DNA from: Bacteroides sedimenti
GTDB taxonomy: Bacteria; Bacteroidota; Bacteroidia; Bacteroidales; Bacteroidaceae
Assembly (NCBI RefSeq): GCF_040365225.1
Contig: NZ_AP028055.1
Location: forward strand, 2,604,001 to 2,668,000
Length of the DNA stretch: 64,000 nt
Direction: 5' to 3'
This document shows, in pieces, positions 45,048-54,805 of this stretch (position 1 is the stretch's first letter; each line of letters starts with the position of its first letter). The notes beneath the pieces were generated by a model. That model was not told the DNA's origin. It did no database searches and was given only the letters and a program-made list of their open reading frames with translations. A program made the translations under genes and the position numbers.

Positions 45048-45524
45048 TTAGAATCTGAAATGAGCAAATGCACGGTTAGCTTCAGCCATTCTGTGCATAT
45101 CTTCTTTACGTTTGTATGCACCACCTTGTTCGTTGAATGCATCAAGGATTTCAGCAGCAAGTTTATCTGCCATTGATTTTCCTCCTCTTTTACGAGCGTA
45201 CAGGATCAGATTTTTCATTGAAACAGATTCTTTACGATCAGGACGAATTTCAGTAGGAACCTGGAATGTAGCTCCACCTACGCGGCGAGATTTAACCTCT
45301 ACCTGAGGAGTGATATTATCTAATGCTTTTTTCCAGATTTCCAAAGAAGTCTTTTCTTCGTTTGGAAGTTTTGCCTTTACGATTTCCAAGGCAGCGTAGA
45401 AGATTTCGTATGAAGTATTTTTCTTACCATCATACATCAAGTGGTTCACAAATTTGGAAACCTTTTGATCATTAAATACAGGATCCGGAAGGATAACCCG
45501 TTTTTTTGGTTTTGCTTTTCTCAT
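45048..45524 (-). CDS. rpsG: 30S ribosomal protein S7
   Basis: The 158-residue protein starts MRKAKPKKRVILPDPVFNDQ. A longer in-frame start at 45596 was rejected because S7 begins with this Arg/Lys-rich segment. Other marks are KTSLEIWKKALDNITPQVEV and RKEDMHRMAEANRAFAHFRF. It nucleates the 30S head. Confidence 0.97.
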   Translation of the reverse strand: MRKAKPKKRVILPDPVFNDQKVSKFVNHLMYDGKKNTSYEIFYAALEIVKAKLPNEEKTSLEIWKKALDNITPQVEVKSRRVGGATFQVPTEIRPDRKESVSMKNLILYARKRGGKSMADKLAAEILDAFNEQGGAYKRKEDMHRMAEANRAFAHFRF

Positions 45525-45673
45525 TTGTTTGAAAAATAATGTTTTGTTTTTGGTTGCACCATTGTCTTCAACATCCCCGCCGGGGTATTTACTCAACCTT
45601 TTATAGCTTATTCCAACAAATCAAAACGGAATTTAATAATTTTGTTTTTAATCAGTTCGGCAAACGATTGAAA

Positions 45674-46084
45674 TTACTTTTTCTTTCCTTTTGCTGCTGC
45701 AGCTGGTTGTCCTGGTTTTGGACGCTTAGCTCCATACTTAGAACGTCTTTGAGTACGGCCTGCTACACCTGCGGTATCAAGTGTACCACGAACGATGTGA
45801 TAACGCACACCCGGAAGGTCTTTCACACGACCACCACGCACCAATACGATTGAGTGTTCTTGCAAGTTGTGACCTTCTCCCGGAATATAAGAGTTTACTT
45901 CCTTTTGGTTTGTCAGGCGCACACGAGCCACTTTACGCATTGCAGAGTTAGGCTTTTTAGGGGTTGTAGTATAAACTCTCACACAAACACCACGTCTTTG
46001 AGGACATGAGTCTAGCGCAGGAGATTTACTTTTTTCAACCAAAACGGCCCTTCCTTTTCTTACTAATTGCTGAATTGTAGGCAT
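45674..46084 (-). CDS. rpsL: 30S ribosomal protein S12
   Basis: The 136-residue protein has the accuracy loops TTTPKKPNSAMRKVARVRLT and YIPGEGHNLQEHSIVLVRGG with the lysines at the streptomycin-sensitivity positions present, so the predicted phenotype is wild type. The tail is Ala/Lys-rich. First gene of the leftward ribosomal cluster; its promoter lies at 46150-46179. Confidence 0.98.
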   Translation of the reverse strand: MPTIQQLVRKGRAVLVEKSKSPALDSCPQRRGVCVRVYTTTPKKPNSAMRKVARVRLTNQKEVNSYIPGEGHNLQEHSIVLVRGGRVKDLPGVRYHIVRGTLDTAGVAGRTQRRSKYGAKRPKPGQPAAAAKGKKK

Positions 46085-46149
46085 TTTTAATTGTTTTTGA
46101 ATTATTATATTATTGTTATATTAATTTCGTTTGAATACATTTTGGGGTG

Positions 46150-46179
46150 CAAAAATACGAATTATATTTGAATAACCAA
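46150..46179 (-). promoter_or_regulatory. Promoter of the ribosomal protein cluster (rpsL)
   Basis: On the minus strand TTGG (46176-46179) is followed after 18 bp by TATTTTTG (46150-46157), matching TAnnTTTG. The start would lie about 60 bp before rpsL. It may drive the whole 18-kb cluster; no other consensus promoter was seen inside it, though weak ones are possible. Confidence 0.6.
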
Positions 46180-46274
46180 TTGATTATCCAAAGTTTTTTC
46201 TCATTATCAGGTAAAAATAGACTTTTAAACGTCCAAAACACAATCACCTGAAGCACAAAGTTTTTTTGTTATAG

Positions 46275-46583
46275 CTAGGCATCACCTGCAAGGCCGGATA
46301 TAGGTTGTGCCGCACTATCTTCATTCAGACGAATCGGTCCAAATGAATTTTCATATTTACGTACGTTATCCTCCAAAGCACGCATCAACCTTTTTGCATG
46401 TTCCGGAGTCAGTATAACACGACTCTTTACACCAGCTTTTGGTAACCCTGGCATTACCCGAATAAAATCGACAATAAACTCAGAACTAGAGTGGGTAATC
46501 ACAGCAAGATTTGCATAAATTCCTTGAGCCACATCGTCACTCAATTCTATTTGCAACTGATTTGTTGGGGTTTCATTATTCAT
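46275..46583 (-). CDS. DUF3467 family protein
   Basis: The 102-residue protein begins with QLQIELSDDVAQGIYANLAV and has VDFIRVMPGLPKAGVKSRVI and LTPEHAKRLMRALEDNVRKY, the pattern of the small DUF3467 family. No signal peptide or membrane segment is present, so it is cytoplasmic. A TATCTTTG box (46616-46623 on the minus strand) lies 32 bp upstream. The family has no established function that I know of, though it is usually close to translation and RNA polymerase genes in Bacteroidetes. Confidence 0.75.
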   Translation of the reverse strand: MNNETPTNQLQIELSDDVAQGIYANLAVITHSSSEFIVDFIRVMPGLPKAGVKSRVILTPEHAKRLMRALEDNVRKYENSFGPIRLNEDSAAQPISGLAGDA

Positions 46584-47248
46584 TTTCTCGGTTATTTTAT
46601 CTTTATTATTATGCGCAAAGATAGTAAATAGATATTAAATTAATGCGTATCAACATCTTATTTTCTTTACTTTTAAGCAATAAAGCATGATAAATAACAT
46701 TCTAAAACAGATAAAAACAACAACCCGATATGGGCAAACATTAACCAACCCTTCTTCTCGTCAAGAACTTCGTCTCCCATTAATTGCAAAAATGATTTTA
46801 AACAAAAAAACTTTATATTGATTTGCACATCCAAGCATAATACATAATAGTACCAATACCTCTTTTTGTGTAATAAATTCCTATTAGCATGACAAACTCA
46901 TAGGAAAAAGACTCTTTATATGCATAGGGGAATAATTTGTCACCCCCTTCCACAAATGGTTTCAGACAACATGCAGCTTTTACCCCCCTAAAAAACCCCG
47001 CCATCTTTTCTCTGTTTACAATATTATATATGCAAGAATGAAAAAAACCGGCAATCAACTATATATCTGCTACTTACAAACAATAAAAGTAAATAATAAA
47101 ATATAGCAGACTTCTCTCCAGCGATATTTAATGTACGATTGTATTACCTTTTATAAAGAAAACAAACTTAGTTTAACACCAGTAAACAATTAAATATTCC
47201 GAAATTTTTATATAAATTTGCAGACATCCACAAAATTATTATCGAATT
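46584..47248. other. Intergenic region of 665 bp without a credible gene
   Basis: This space is AT-rich. It contains the -7 box of the DUF3467 gene (46616-46623). A leftward frame at 46813-47058 has Cys- and Tyr-rich, non-protein-like composition and no upstream signals, and was not accepted. I see no RNA gene. Confidence 0.5.
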
Positions 47249-47926
47249 ATGAAAAAAATTTCAAGCATTATTTTGATAGCTGTATGCATGCTAATGGCTA
47301 TCCCAACACAAGCACAAATAAAATTAGGTGTAAAAGGCGGTGTAAACCTTTTAAATGCAGATTTTTCAGGGTTAAGCAGCAATTTCAAGACTGAAAATAT
47401 GGGCGGTTTTTTTGTCGGACCAATGGTAGATATGACAATCCCTCTTTTAGGATTAGGGCTTGACGGGTCTTTACTTTATGCAGAAAAGGGCACAAAGTTC
47501 ACAAACACGATCACGAATAAAGACTTGACCAACAAACAAAAAACCATTGAGGTTCCGGTTAATCTGAAGTATTCAATTGGATTAGGAAGTACAGCAGGCA
47601 TATTTTTAGCAGCAGGTCCAAATTTCTCTTTTGATATAAACAGTGACAACCTAACAACAGACTTAACTGAGCTTGCATCTCAGACAATCTCAGGGAATTT
47701 ACCTTCTATAGACAGAAAGAACTCCGAAGTTTCTGTAAATATCGGTGGCGGTTTAAAACTATTAAATCATCTACAGATTGGGTTAAATTACAATCTCCCT
47801 CTGACAGATTCTGCTAAACAAAATTTCTCAAACGGAGATTTAAGCGAACTTTCAGGGATTATCAGCGGTTCGTCATTCAAAACTAAAAATAAGATTTGGC
47901 AGGTTTCCGTAGCCTACATTTTCTAA
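47249..47926 (+). CDS. Outer-membrane beta-barrel protein, PorT-like family
   Basis: The 225-residue protein has a signal peptide ending MAIPTQAQIK. Then come amphipathic beta strands (LGVKGGVNLL, MGGFFVGPMVDMTI, GLGLDGSLLYAEKG) and a C-terminal strand ending in Phe (WQVSVAYIF), as needed for outer-membrane insertion. These are small barrels without a known substrate. A TAAATTTG box at 47213-47220 is the likely -7 site. It stands alone between two divergent or independent units. Confidence 0.85.
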   Translation: MKKISSIILIAVCMLMAIPTQAQIKLGVKGGVNLLNADFSGLSSNFKTENMGGFFVGPMVDMTIPLLGLGLDGSLLYAEKGTKFTNTITNKDLTNKQKTIEVPVNLKYSIGLGSTAGIFLAAGPNFSFDINSDNLTTDLTELASQTISGNLPSIDRKNSEVSVNIGGGLKLLNHLQIGLNYNLPLTDSAKQNFSNGDLSELSGIISGSSFKTKNKIWQVSVAYIF

Positions 47927-47942
47927 ATAATCTGCCTGATAC

Positions 47943-47981
47943 AAAAAAGGGGGCTCTTCTTCTCGGAGAGCCTCCTTTTTT
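47943..47981 (+). terminator. Terminator after the outer-membrane protein gene
   Basis: AAAAAAGGGGGCTCT pairs with AGAGCCTCCTTTTTT around TCTTCTCGG. It is followed by a T-run on the plus strand. It lies 17 bp after the stop and just before priA. Confidence 0.8.
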
Positions 47982-48009
47982 GTATCTTTGTCTTTTAAAC
48001 TGAGAGATA

Positions 48010-50472
48010 GTGAAAAAATTTGCAGATGTTATATTACCTCTTCCTTTACGCCAGCTGTTTACTTATTCCTTGCACGAAGATATAGCAGAGAATGTACAGA
48101 TTGGATGCCGGGTGATTGTTCCTTTCGGGCGCAAGAAGTTCTATACCGCAATTGTATACAACATACATTATTGTGCACCTGAAGCATACGAAACAAAAGA
48201 GATAACAACTGTTCTCGATGCAAATCCAATTCTATTTCCTGTTCAGTTCAAATTCTGGGAATGGATTTCCTCCTATTACCTATGTACGCAAGGTGACGTT
48301 TTTAAGGCGGCATTACCATCTGGGTTAAAGCTGGAAAGTGAAACAATCATAGAGTACAACCCCGATTTTGAAAGTACATCACCGCTATCAGATCGCGAAC
48401 AACTTCTACTCTCTTTGCTCGAAAAAAAACCAGAACAGACTGTCAGCCTTCTGGAAAAGGAAAGCGGATTGAAGAATCTGTTGCCAGTTATTAAATCCTT
48501 GCTCGATAAGGAGGCTATTTTTGTAAAAGAAGAGCTGAAGCGGAATTACCAGCCTAAGATGGAACTTCGAACGCGTCTCAATAATAATGTTAAAGGGGAA
48601 GTCTATTTACAGAAACTCTTCGACGATCTGGCGCGCGCACCTAAACAATTGGCGCTTTTAATGAAGTATCTGGAGCTATCACAGTACCTAAAAGATGTGA
48701 CGCAGCTAAAAGAAGTAAGCAAAAAAGAGCTTATTAGAAAGGCCGAAGCCTCACCTGCTGCTTTCAACGGGCTGGTCGAGAAAAAAATATTTGAAGTATA
48801 CCGCCACGAAATCGGACGATTAGATTCTTCCTCACATACTACTATCGACCTGAATCCGCTGAATGAGAATCAACAACAGGCGTATCTGCAGATTTTGGAT
48901 AGTTTTAAGGAAAAGAATGTCTGCCTGCTGCACGGAGTAACCTCGAGTGGAAAGACAGAAGTCTATATTCACCTGATTGAAAAGACAATAAAGGAAGGAA
49001 AACAGGTGCTATACCTGCTTCCGGAAATAGCATTGACCACCCAAATAACCGAACGACTGAAACGGGTTTTCGGAAACAGGTTGGGAATATACCATTCCAA
49101 ATTCTCGGATGCCGAACGGGTAGAAATCTGGCAAAAGCAGCTGAGCAATGAAGGATACGATATTATACTGGGGGTGCGTTCGTCCATATTCTTGCCGTTC
49201 CAGAACCTAGGATTAGTAATCGTGGACGAAGAACATGAAAACACTTATAAGCAATACGACCCTGCTCCGCGCTACCATGCCCGCAACGCTGCCATCGTCC
49301 TTGCCTCTTTTTATGGAGCTAAGACTTTATTGGGCACAGCAACCCCGTCGGTCGAAAGCTACTTCAACGCTACAAACGGGAAATATGGGTTGGTAGAACT
49401 GAATGAACGATATAAGGATATTGAATTGCCCGAAATTCTGTCAGTAGACATCAAAGAACTCGCCCGAAAAAAAAGAATGAGCGGACAGTTCTCACCCGTA
49501 CTGCTTGCCCACATCCGCGAAGCGCTGGAACGCAAGGAACAGGTAATCCTCTTTCAGAACCGCAGAGGGTTTGCCCCGATGATTGAATGCAAAACCTGCG
49601 GCTGGGTGCCCCGATGCAAGAACTGCGATGTGAGCCTCACCTACCATAAAGGAATGAACCAGCTCACCTGCCACTATTGCGGATACACCTATCAGCTGCC
49701 CCGTTCGTGTCCTGCCTGCGAGAGTGTGGAACTCATCAATCGCGGCTTTGGAACCGAGAAGGTGGAGGATGATATAAAAGCACTTTTCCCACAGGCAAAG
49801 ATTGCCCGCATGGACATGGATACCACTCGCACCCGAACAGCTTACGAGAAGATTATTGCAGATTTTGAACAAGGGAAAACAGATATACTGGTCGGCACCC
49901 AGATGGTATCAAAAGGGCTCGACTTTGAACGTGTTAGTGCGGTTGGTATCTTGAATGCCGACACCATGCTCAATTATCCCGATTTCCGTTCGTACGAAAG
50001 GGCCTTCCAGTTAATGGCACAGGTATCGGGTAGAGCCGGAAGGAAGAACAAGAGGGGATTAGTTATCTTGCAGACAAAGTCGATCGACCACCCCATCATT
50101 AATCAGGTTATCCACAATGACTACCAGCAGATGTATACCGCTCAGCTGGCCGAACGCCAGATGTTTCGCTATCCGCCGTACCACCGATTGGTATATGTAT
50201 ACCTAAAAAACCGGAATGCCGATTTGCTGGATACCATGGCACGTACCATGGCCGATAAGCTTAGGGCCATTTTCGGAAGCCGCATCCTAGGACCCGACAA
50301 TCCGCCTGTGGCACGCATCCAGTCGCTCTTTATCAAAAAAATAATTGTGAAGATCGAAAACAATGCCTCAATGGAAAAAGCCCGCACACTACTCTTGCAG
50401 GTACAGAAAGAGATGGTGGAGGATGAGCGTTTTAAATCGCTGATTGTATACTACGATGTAGATCCTTATTAA
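48010..50472 (+). CDS. priA: Primosomal protein N' (replication restart helicase PriA)
   Basis: The 820-residue protein uses a GTG start. Order: N-terminal 3'-DNA-binding domain (VILPLPLRQLFTYSL), helicase with Walker A (HGVTSSGKTEVYIHLI) and DEEH box (VIVDEEHENTYK), then two zinc clusters (CKTCGWVPRCKNCD and CHYCGYTYQLPRSCPAC), and motif VI (QVSGRAGR). It reloads replication forks at collapsed forks. It is 10 bp before the phosphatase gene. Confidence 0.96.
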   Translation: MKKFADVILPLPLRQLFTYSLHEDIAENVQIGCRVIVPFGRKKFYTAIVYNIHYCAPEAYETKEITTVLDANPILFPVQFKFWEWISSYYLCTQGDVFKAALPSGLKLESETIIEYNPDFESTSPLSDREQLLLSLLEKKPEQTVSLLEKESGLKNLLPVIKSLLDKEAIFVKEELKRNYQPKMELRTRLNNNVKGEVYLQKLFDDLARAPKQLALLMKYLELSQYLKDVTQLKEVSKKELIRKAEASPAAFNGLVEKKIFEVYRHEIGRLDSSSHTTIDLNPLNENQQQAYLQILDSFKEKNVCLLHGVTSSGKTEVYIHLIEKTIKEGKQVLYLLPEIALTTQITERLKRVFGNRLGIYHSKFSDAERVEIWQKQLSNEGYDIILGVRSSIFLPFQNLGLVIVDEEHENTYKQYDPAPRYHARNAAIVLASFYGAKTLLGTATPSVESYFNATNGKYGLVELNERYKDIELPEILSVDIKELARKKRMSGQFSPVLLAHIREALERKEQVILFQNRRGFAPMIECKTCGWVPRCKNCDVSLTYHKGMNQLTCHYCGYTYQLPRSCPACESVELINRGFGTEKVEDDIKALFPQAKIARMDMDTTRTRTAYEKIIADFEQGKTDILVGTQMVSKGLDFERVSAVGILNADTMLNYPDFRSYERAFQLMAQVSGRAGRKNKRGLVILQTKSIDHPIINQVIHNDYQQMYTAQLAERQMFRYPPYHRLVYVYLKNRNADLLDTMARTMADKLRAIFGSRILGPDNPPVARIQSLFIKKIIVKIENNASMEKARTLLLQVQKEMVEDERFKSLIVYYDVDPY

Positions 50473-50482
50473 TAATATATAT

Positions 50483-50965
50483 ATGAAGAAATATAGAATC
50501 CTGTTTGTTTGTCTTGGAAATATCTGCCGTTCTCCACTGGCAGAGGGTATAATGCAAAGTTACCTGGAAAGGGAAAGTATGGAAAGCCAGATTGAGGTCG
50601 ACTCGGCCGGCATTCTGAGTATTCACCGCGGTGAACTGCCCGACCCCCGCATGCGTGCCCATGCAAGCAGACGCGGATATAATCTGGTAAGCCGCTCTAG
50701 ACCGGTGGTGACTGACGACTTCGACAAATTCGACCTAATTCTGGGAATGGACGACCGCAATATTGATGACCTCAAAGATCTGGCTCCCTCTATTGAGGCA
50801 CAGCAAAAAATTCGCAGGATGGCAGATTTCTGCAGAAATATCCCGGCAGACCATGTGCCCGACCCCTTTTTCGGCGGTGCATCCGGCTTTGAACGAGTGC
50901 TGGATATTTTGGAAGATGCCTGCGAAGGGTTATTGGAACATTTAAAAAAGAAGCTGAAGGATTAA
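50483..50965 (+). CDS. Low-molecular-weight protein-tyrosine phosphatase
   Basis: The 160-residue protein has the catalytic P-loop C-X5-R at Cys10-Arg16 (VCLGNICRSPLAEG) and the general acid Asp127 in VPDPFFGG. The length is normal for the family. It dephosphorylates tyrosine, possibly on capsule or other proteins, but the substrate is not indicated by the neighbours. Probably cotranscribed with priA. Confidence 0.93.
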   Translation: MKKYRILFVCLGNICRSPLAEGIMQSYLERESMESQIEVDSAGILSIHRGELPDPRMRAHASRRGYNLVSRSRPVVTDDFDKFDLILGMDDRNIDDLKDLAPSIEAQQKIRRMADFCRNIPADHVPDPFFGGASGFERVLDILEDACEGLLEHLKKKLKD

Positions 50966-50970
50966 TTATC

Positions 50971-51049
50971 TCTTGTACAAAAGAATGCAATCTTCTGTAC
51001 AAAAGAATAGATTCTTCTGTACAGAACAATTAATTGTTTTGTACAGAAG
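50971..51049. repeat. TGTACA repeat block with 36-bp palindrome, between convergent genes
   Basis: Three imperfect direct repeats of TTCT(T)GTACA(A/G)AA(G/C)AAT occur at 50971, 50993 and 51014. The last arm continues into a near-perfect palindrome (51014-51049), CTTCTGTACAGAACAATT joined to AATTGTTTTGTACAGAAG with one mismatch. The palindrome covers the last codons of the phosphodiesterase gene. It can serve as a bidirectional terminator but lacks a T-tract. Confidence 0.65.
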
Positions 51050-53129
51050 AGAATGAATCTGTCGACTCATCTGTATTTTTTAATTCCGGATAACTCACCC
51101 GCGTGTGGTAAATGGTACGTAGCTTCTCCTTAAACACCCATTTCACGGTGGCAATATCTTTAAAGGTAATAGGACAGTATTTAAAGCAACCTTCGGCCAT
51201 CTGTCCGTCAATAATCTTATCAACAAGTTCGCTGATGGACTCTTCTGTGTATTCCGGCAGACTGCGCGAGGCGGCTTCCACCGAGTCCGCCATCATTAGG
51301 ATGGCCGTTTCCTTGGAGAACGGATTAGGTCCGGGATAGGTAAACACAGATTCGTCAACCTCCTTGTCAGGAAAATCATTGAGGTACGAAACATAAAAAT
51401 ACTTCGTTTTCCCTGTGCCGTGATGTGTTCTGATAAAGTCCTTAATCACTTTGGGTAAATTATTTTTTTCAGCCAGTTTCAACCCATCCTGCACATGACT
51501 GATTACAATCTGGGCACTCTGTTCATAACTTAATGACTTATGCGGATTAACGCCCGACTGGTTTTCCGTAAAGAAAGCCGGATTCACCATTTTACCAATA
51601 TCGTGATAAAGCGCTCCTGTTCTTACCAGCTGACTTTTTCCTCCTACCCTGATGGCTGCCTCTGCGGCAAGATTAGCCACTTGCATGGAGTGCTGGAAAG
51701 TACCTGGCGCCACTTCAGACAGTTTACGCAACAGTGGATTGTTTATATTTGAAAGCTCTACCAGCGTAACATTCGAAGTGAATCCGAATATCTTCTCGAA
51801 AAGGAAAAGCAACGGATAGGCAAACAGCAACAAGGCACCATTAATTGCAAAGCTTAGATACATGCTAAGATCCAGCTTTGAAAGGTCGTTCTCCTGAATT
51901 AATTCTAAAGAAAAATACAATACAGCATAGCTAAGTACAATCAGGAAAGCTGTTCTAAAAAGCTGAGAACGCTGCGACAGCTCCCTCAGGCTATATATGG
52001 CAACAATTCCGGCTGTGAGTTGCAGAAGAATAAATTCGTAAGGATAACGCAAGGTTATGGAACAAAGCAAAATAGTTACTGCATGAGTCATAAATGCCGT
52101 TCGCGAATCGAGGAACACCCTAATCACAATTGGCAATATGGCATAAGGTAGCATATAGACATTAAAGAATTTGAACTTTACCATCAAGGCCGTTAGTACA
52201 GTAAAGAGAATAGCCAGGGCAAAGAGCAGTGTCAGCCCTCCTTTGTGCTGATAATAATCTTTTCTGAAAAGATCCAGATAAAGCATGAAATAAAGCATTA
52301 ATATACTGACAAAAAGCAACTGTCCTCCTAAAATAAGTCGTTGCTGTTCTATGGAAGCGCTTCTCTTTATCGATTCTTTCTTTAAAGAGTCCAGAATTCT
52401 AAAAGTGCGTTCATTTATTATCTCTCCTCTATCAATAATCTTTTGTCCCGATTGCACGATGCCGGTAGCCCATGCTACTGTACTCAGCAACTCTTTTTTC
52501 ACTTCGTCCGACTTCTTCTTATCGTACCTCAGATTTGGTATGATATAGTTATCCAAATCACATTGCCTGAGTATCTCTTTATCAAAATGCACAGGGTCCA
52601 GGTTCAGCAAATATTCATAAGCCGATTTAATGGTATAAAGTTCTGAAACAGGTTTACCATTAGCCATTTTCTCTTCGGCTACCATTATAGACTTAATATT
52701 AGCTTGTTCAAGTCCGGTCATCTCGTTACTTGGTACAATACCTACATTGTAAACATGTTGCAGAGCTTCGATTATATGTTTATAGTAAACGGCAGAAAGT
52801 ATGTTATTTTTCTGCTTATACTGATAGTCTGTTTTTACTTTTGCAAAGGCTTTTTGCGCTATAGCTTGATCATAAACAAAATAAGGTTTATAAAACCTCA
52901 GAACACTATCCTGCTCTTTCTTTACGAGGGCTTCATCTTTGTATACAGGAAAGTCAAAAGAAGCAGTCAGCAGTCCATACTTCCAGGGCTTATCAATGTC
53001 AAATTGATAGTTAAACTTCCCGCTACGAGGTAAAAAGTAGACAATAACAACTACAGTGGCTAAAAAAATCAGCGACTTATATAACAAATCTTTATATGAA
53101 GTACGGCTTCTATTCTTTAACTTTTTCAT
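51030..53129 (-). CDS. 7TM-HD phosphodiesterase, PgpH type (c-di-AMP hydrolysis)
   Basis: The 699-residue protein has an N-terminal membrane helix (residues about 14-34), a 7TMR-HDED extracytoplasmic part (about 45-270), then seven membrane helices (about 280-480) and a cytosolic HD domain with His509-Asp510 in GALYHDIGKMVNPAFF. The second metal ligands lie in SYEQSAQIVISHVQDG and FIRTHHGTGKTKYFY. This layout is that of PgpH, which degrades c-di-AMP in Firmicutes. c-di-AMP commonly controls potassium uptake, so a link with the kdp locus is possible. Confidence 0.88.
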   Translation of the reverse strand: MKKLKNRSRTSYKDLLYKSLIFLATVVVIVYFLPRSGKFNYQFDIDKPWKYGLLTASFDFPVYKDEALVKKEQDSVLRFYKPYFVYDQAIAQKAFAKVKTDYQYKQKNNILSAVYYKHIIEALQHVYNVGIVPSNEMTGLEQANIKSIMVAEEKMANGKPVSELYTIKSAYEYLLNLDPVHFDKEILRQCDLDNYIIPNLRYDKKKSDEVKKELLSTVAWATGIVQSGQKIIDRGEIINERTFRILDSLKKESIKRSASIEQQRLILGGQLLFVSILMLYFMLYLDLFRKDYYQHKGGLTLLFALAILFTVLTALMVKFKFFNVYMLPYAILPIVIRVFLDSRTAFMTHAVTILLCSITLRYPYEFILLQLTAGIVAIYSLRELSQRSQLFRTAFLIVLSYAVLYFSLELIQENDLSKLDLSMYLSFAINGALLLFAYPLLFLFEKIFGFTSNVTLVELSNINNPLLRKLSEVAPGTFQHSMQVANLAAEAAIRVGGKSQLVRTGALYHDIGKMVNPAFFTENQSGVNPHKSLSYEQSAQIVISHVQDGLKLAEKNNLPKVIKDFIRTHHGTGKTKYFYVSYLNDFPDKEVDESVFTYPGPNPFSKETAILMMADSVEAASRSLPEYTEESISELVDKIIDGQMAEGCFKYCPITFKDIATVKWVFKEKLRTIYHTRVSYPELKNTDESTDSFSSVQNN

Positions 53130-53241
53130 TTTACTCCTATTTTTGGCGAAATTTACAAAAAAAAATGATACGATTTCTTTTTTTTATCATAAAGACCAAT
53201 ACTAAGCAGGAAGTTATGCTGTTAGTTCAAAAAAAATAGAT

Positions 53242-53249
53242 TAATTTTG
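53242..53249 (+). promoter_or_regulatory. Candidate -7 box of the gltX promoter
   Basis: TAATTTTG matches TAnnTTTG, 27 bp before the gltX start. The expected TTTG is only approximated by TTAG at 53222-53225, with a 16-bp spacer. Confidence 0.4.
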
Positions 53250-53275
53250 CCTCCGTTTCACATTATTATAGCATT

Positions 53276-54796
53276 ATGGCAGAAAGAAAAATAAGAGTTC
53301 GTTTTGCTCCAAGTCCAACCGGAGCATTGCATATTGGAGGAGTACGCACTGCGTTATATAATTATTTGTTTGCCCGTCAGCATGGCGGAGAGATGATTTT
53401 TCGTATTGAAGATACAGATTCTCAACGTTTTGTTCCCGGAGCGGAAGAATACATTATTGAATCTTTCAAATGGTTAGGCATTAAGTTCGACGAAGGTGTA
53501 AGTTTCGGTGGAAACTATGGCCCTTACCGACAGTCGGAACGCAAAGATATATACAAAAAATATGTAAACATTCTACTTGAAAACGGGAAGGCTTATATCG
53601 CATTTGATACTCCGGAAGAACTGGATGCCAAACGCGCGGAAATACAAAACTTTCAGTACGACGCGTCTACTCGCATGTCCATGCGCAATTCACTGACACT
53701 TTCTGCCGAGGAAGTTAAATCTCTGATTGACTCCGGCAAGCAATATGTGGTCAGAATGAAAATTGAGCCCAACGAGGATGTGGTTGTAAACGATATCATC
53801 CGCGGAAAAGTGGTTATTAACTCCACAATTCTGGACGATAAGGTATTATACAAATCGGCGGATGAACTGCCAACCTATCACTTAGCAAATATTGTGGACG
53901 ACCATTTGATGGAGATTTCTCACGTCATTCGTGGCGAAGAGTGGCTCCCTTCGGCCCCATTGCATGTACTTCTGTACCGTGCATTCGGCTGGGAAGATAC
54001 TATGCCTGAATTTGCTCATCTTCCACTCCTGCTGAAACCGGATGGAAACGGAAAATTAAGCAAACGTGATGGAGACCGTCTTGGCTTCCCGGTATTCCCA
54101 TTGCAATGGAATGATCCAAAAACCGGTGAAATCTCATCCGGATACCGCGAATCAGGCTATTTGCCCGAAGCTGTTATCAACTTCCTGGCTCTTCTGGGCT
54201 GGAACCCAGGCAACGACGAGGAAATCATGAGCATAGACGAGCTTATAAAGATGTTCGATTTGCACAGATGCAGCAAAGCCGGTGCGAAATTCGATTACGA
54301 AAAAGGAAAATGGTTCAACCATCAGTATATACAACTGAAACCCAATGAAGAAATAGCATCTTTATTTCTGCCTTTCCTCAAGGAAGAAGGTGTAGACGCA
54401 CCTTTTGAAAAGGTAGTTACCGTTGTGGGTCTTATGAAAAACCGGGTGAATTTCGTGAAAGAGCTTTGGGATCAATGCAAGTTCTTCTTTGTTGCACCGA
54501 CAGAATACGACGAGAAAACTGTAAAGAAACGCTGGAAAGAAGATTCGCCTGCTCAAATGACCGAATTGATGCATGTATTAGAAGGAATTGATGATTTCTC
54601 TCTTGAAAATCAGGAACAGATTGTTATGGACTGGATTACAAGCAATAATTACCACATGGGAAATATCATGAATGCTTTCCGTTTGACACTGGTTGGAGAA
54701 GGAAAAGGACCTCACATGTTTGATATCTCGGCTCTGCTAGGCAAAGAAGAAACCATTGCCCGAATGAAAAGAGCAATCGATATGATAAAGAAATAA
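53276..54796 (+). CDS. gltX: Glutamyl-tRNA synthetase
   Basis: The 506-residue class I synthetase has HIGG at residues 19-22 (PSPTGALHIGGVRTAL) and KLSKR at 260-264. Length and the domain order with the C-terminal anticodon-binding helices fit GltX rather than GlnS. It charges tRNA-Glu, and may also charge tRNA-Gln if this organism uses the amidotransferase route; neither is decidable here. Confidence 0.96.
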   Translation: MAERKIRVRFAPSPTGALHIGGVRTALYNYLFARQHGGEMIFRIEDTDSQRFVPGAEEYIIESFKWLGIKFDEGVSFGGNYGPYRQSERKDIYKKYVNILLENGKAYIAFDTPEELDAKRAEIQNFQYDASTRMSMRNSLTLSAEEVKSLIDSGKQYVVRMKIEPNEDVVVNDIIRGKVVINSTILDDKVLYKSADELPTYHLANIVDDHLMEISHVIRGEEWLPSAPLHVLLYRAFGWEDTMPEFAHLPLLLKPDGNGKLSKRDGDRLGFPVFPLQWNDPKTGEISSGYRESGYLPEAVINFLALLGWNPGNDEEIMSIDELIKMFDLHRCSKAGAKFDYEKGKWFNHQYIQLKPNEEIASLFLPFLKEEGVDAPFEKVVTVVGLMKNRVNFVKELWDQCKFFFVAPTEYDEKTVKKRWKEDSPAQMTELMHVLEGIDDFSLENQEQIVMDWITSNNYHMGNIMNAFRLTLVGEGKGPHMFDISALLGKEETIARMKRAIDMIKK

Positions 54797-54805
54797 AAAA
54801 CAGAC

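Noticed and set aside
46813..47058. 81-codon leftward frame in the gap before the outer-membrane protein gene
   Set aside because: Composition rich in Cys, Tyr and Gly without domain pattern, no promoter or conserved context; more likely a chance frame.
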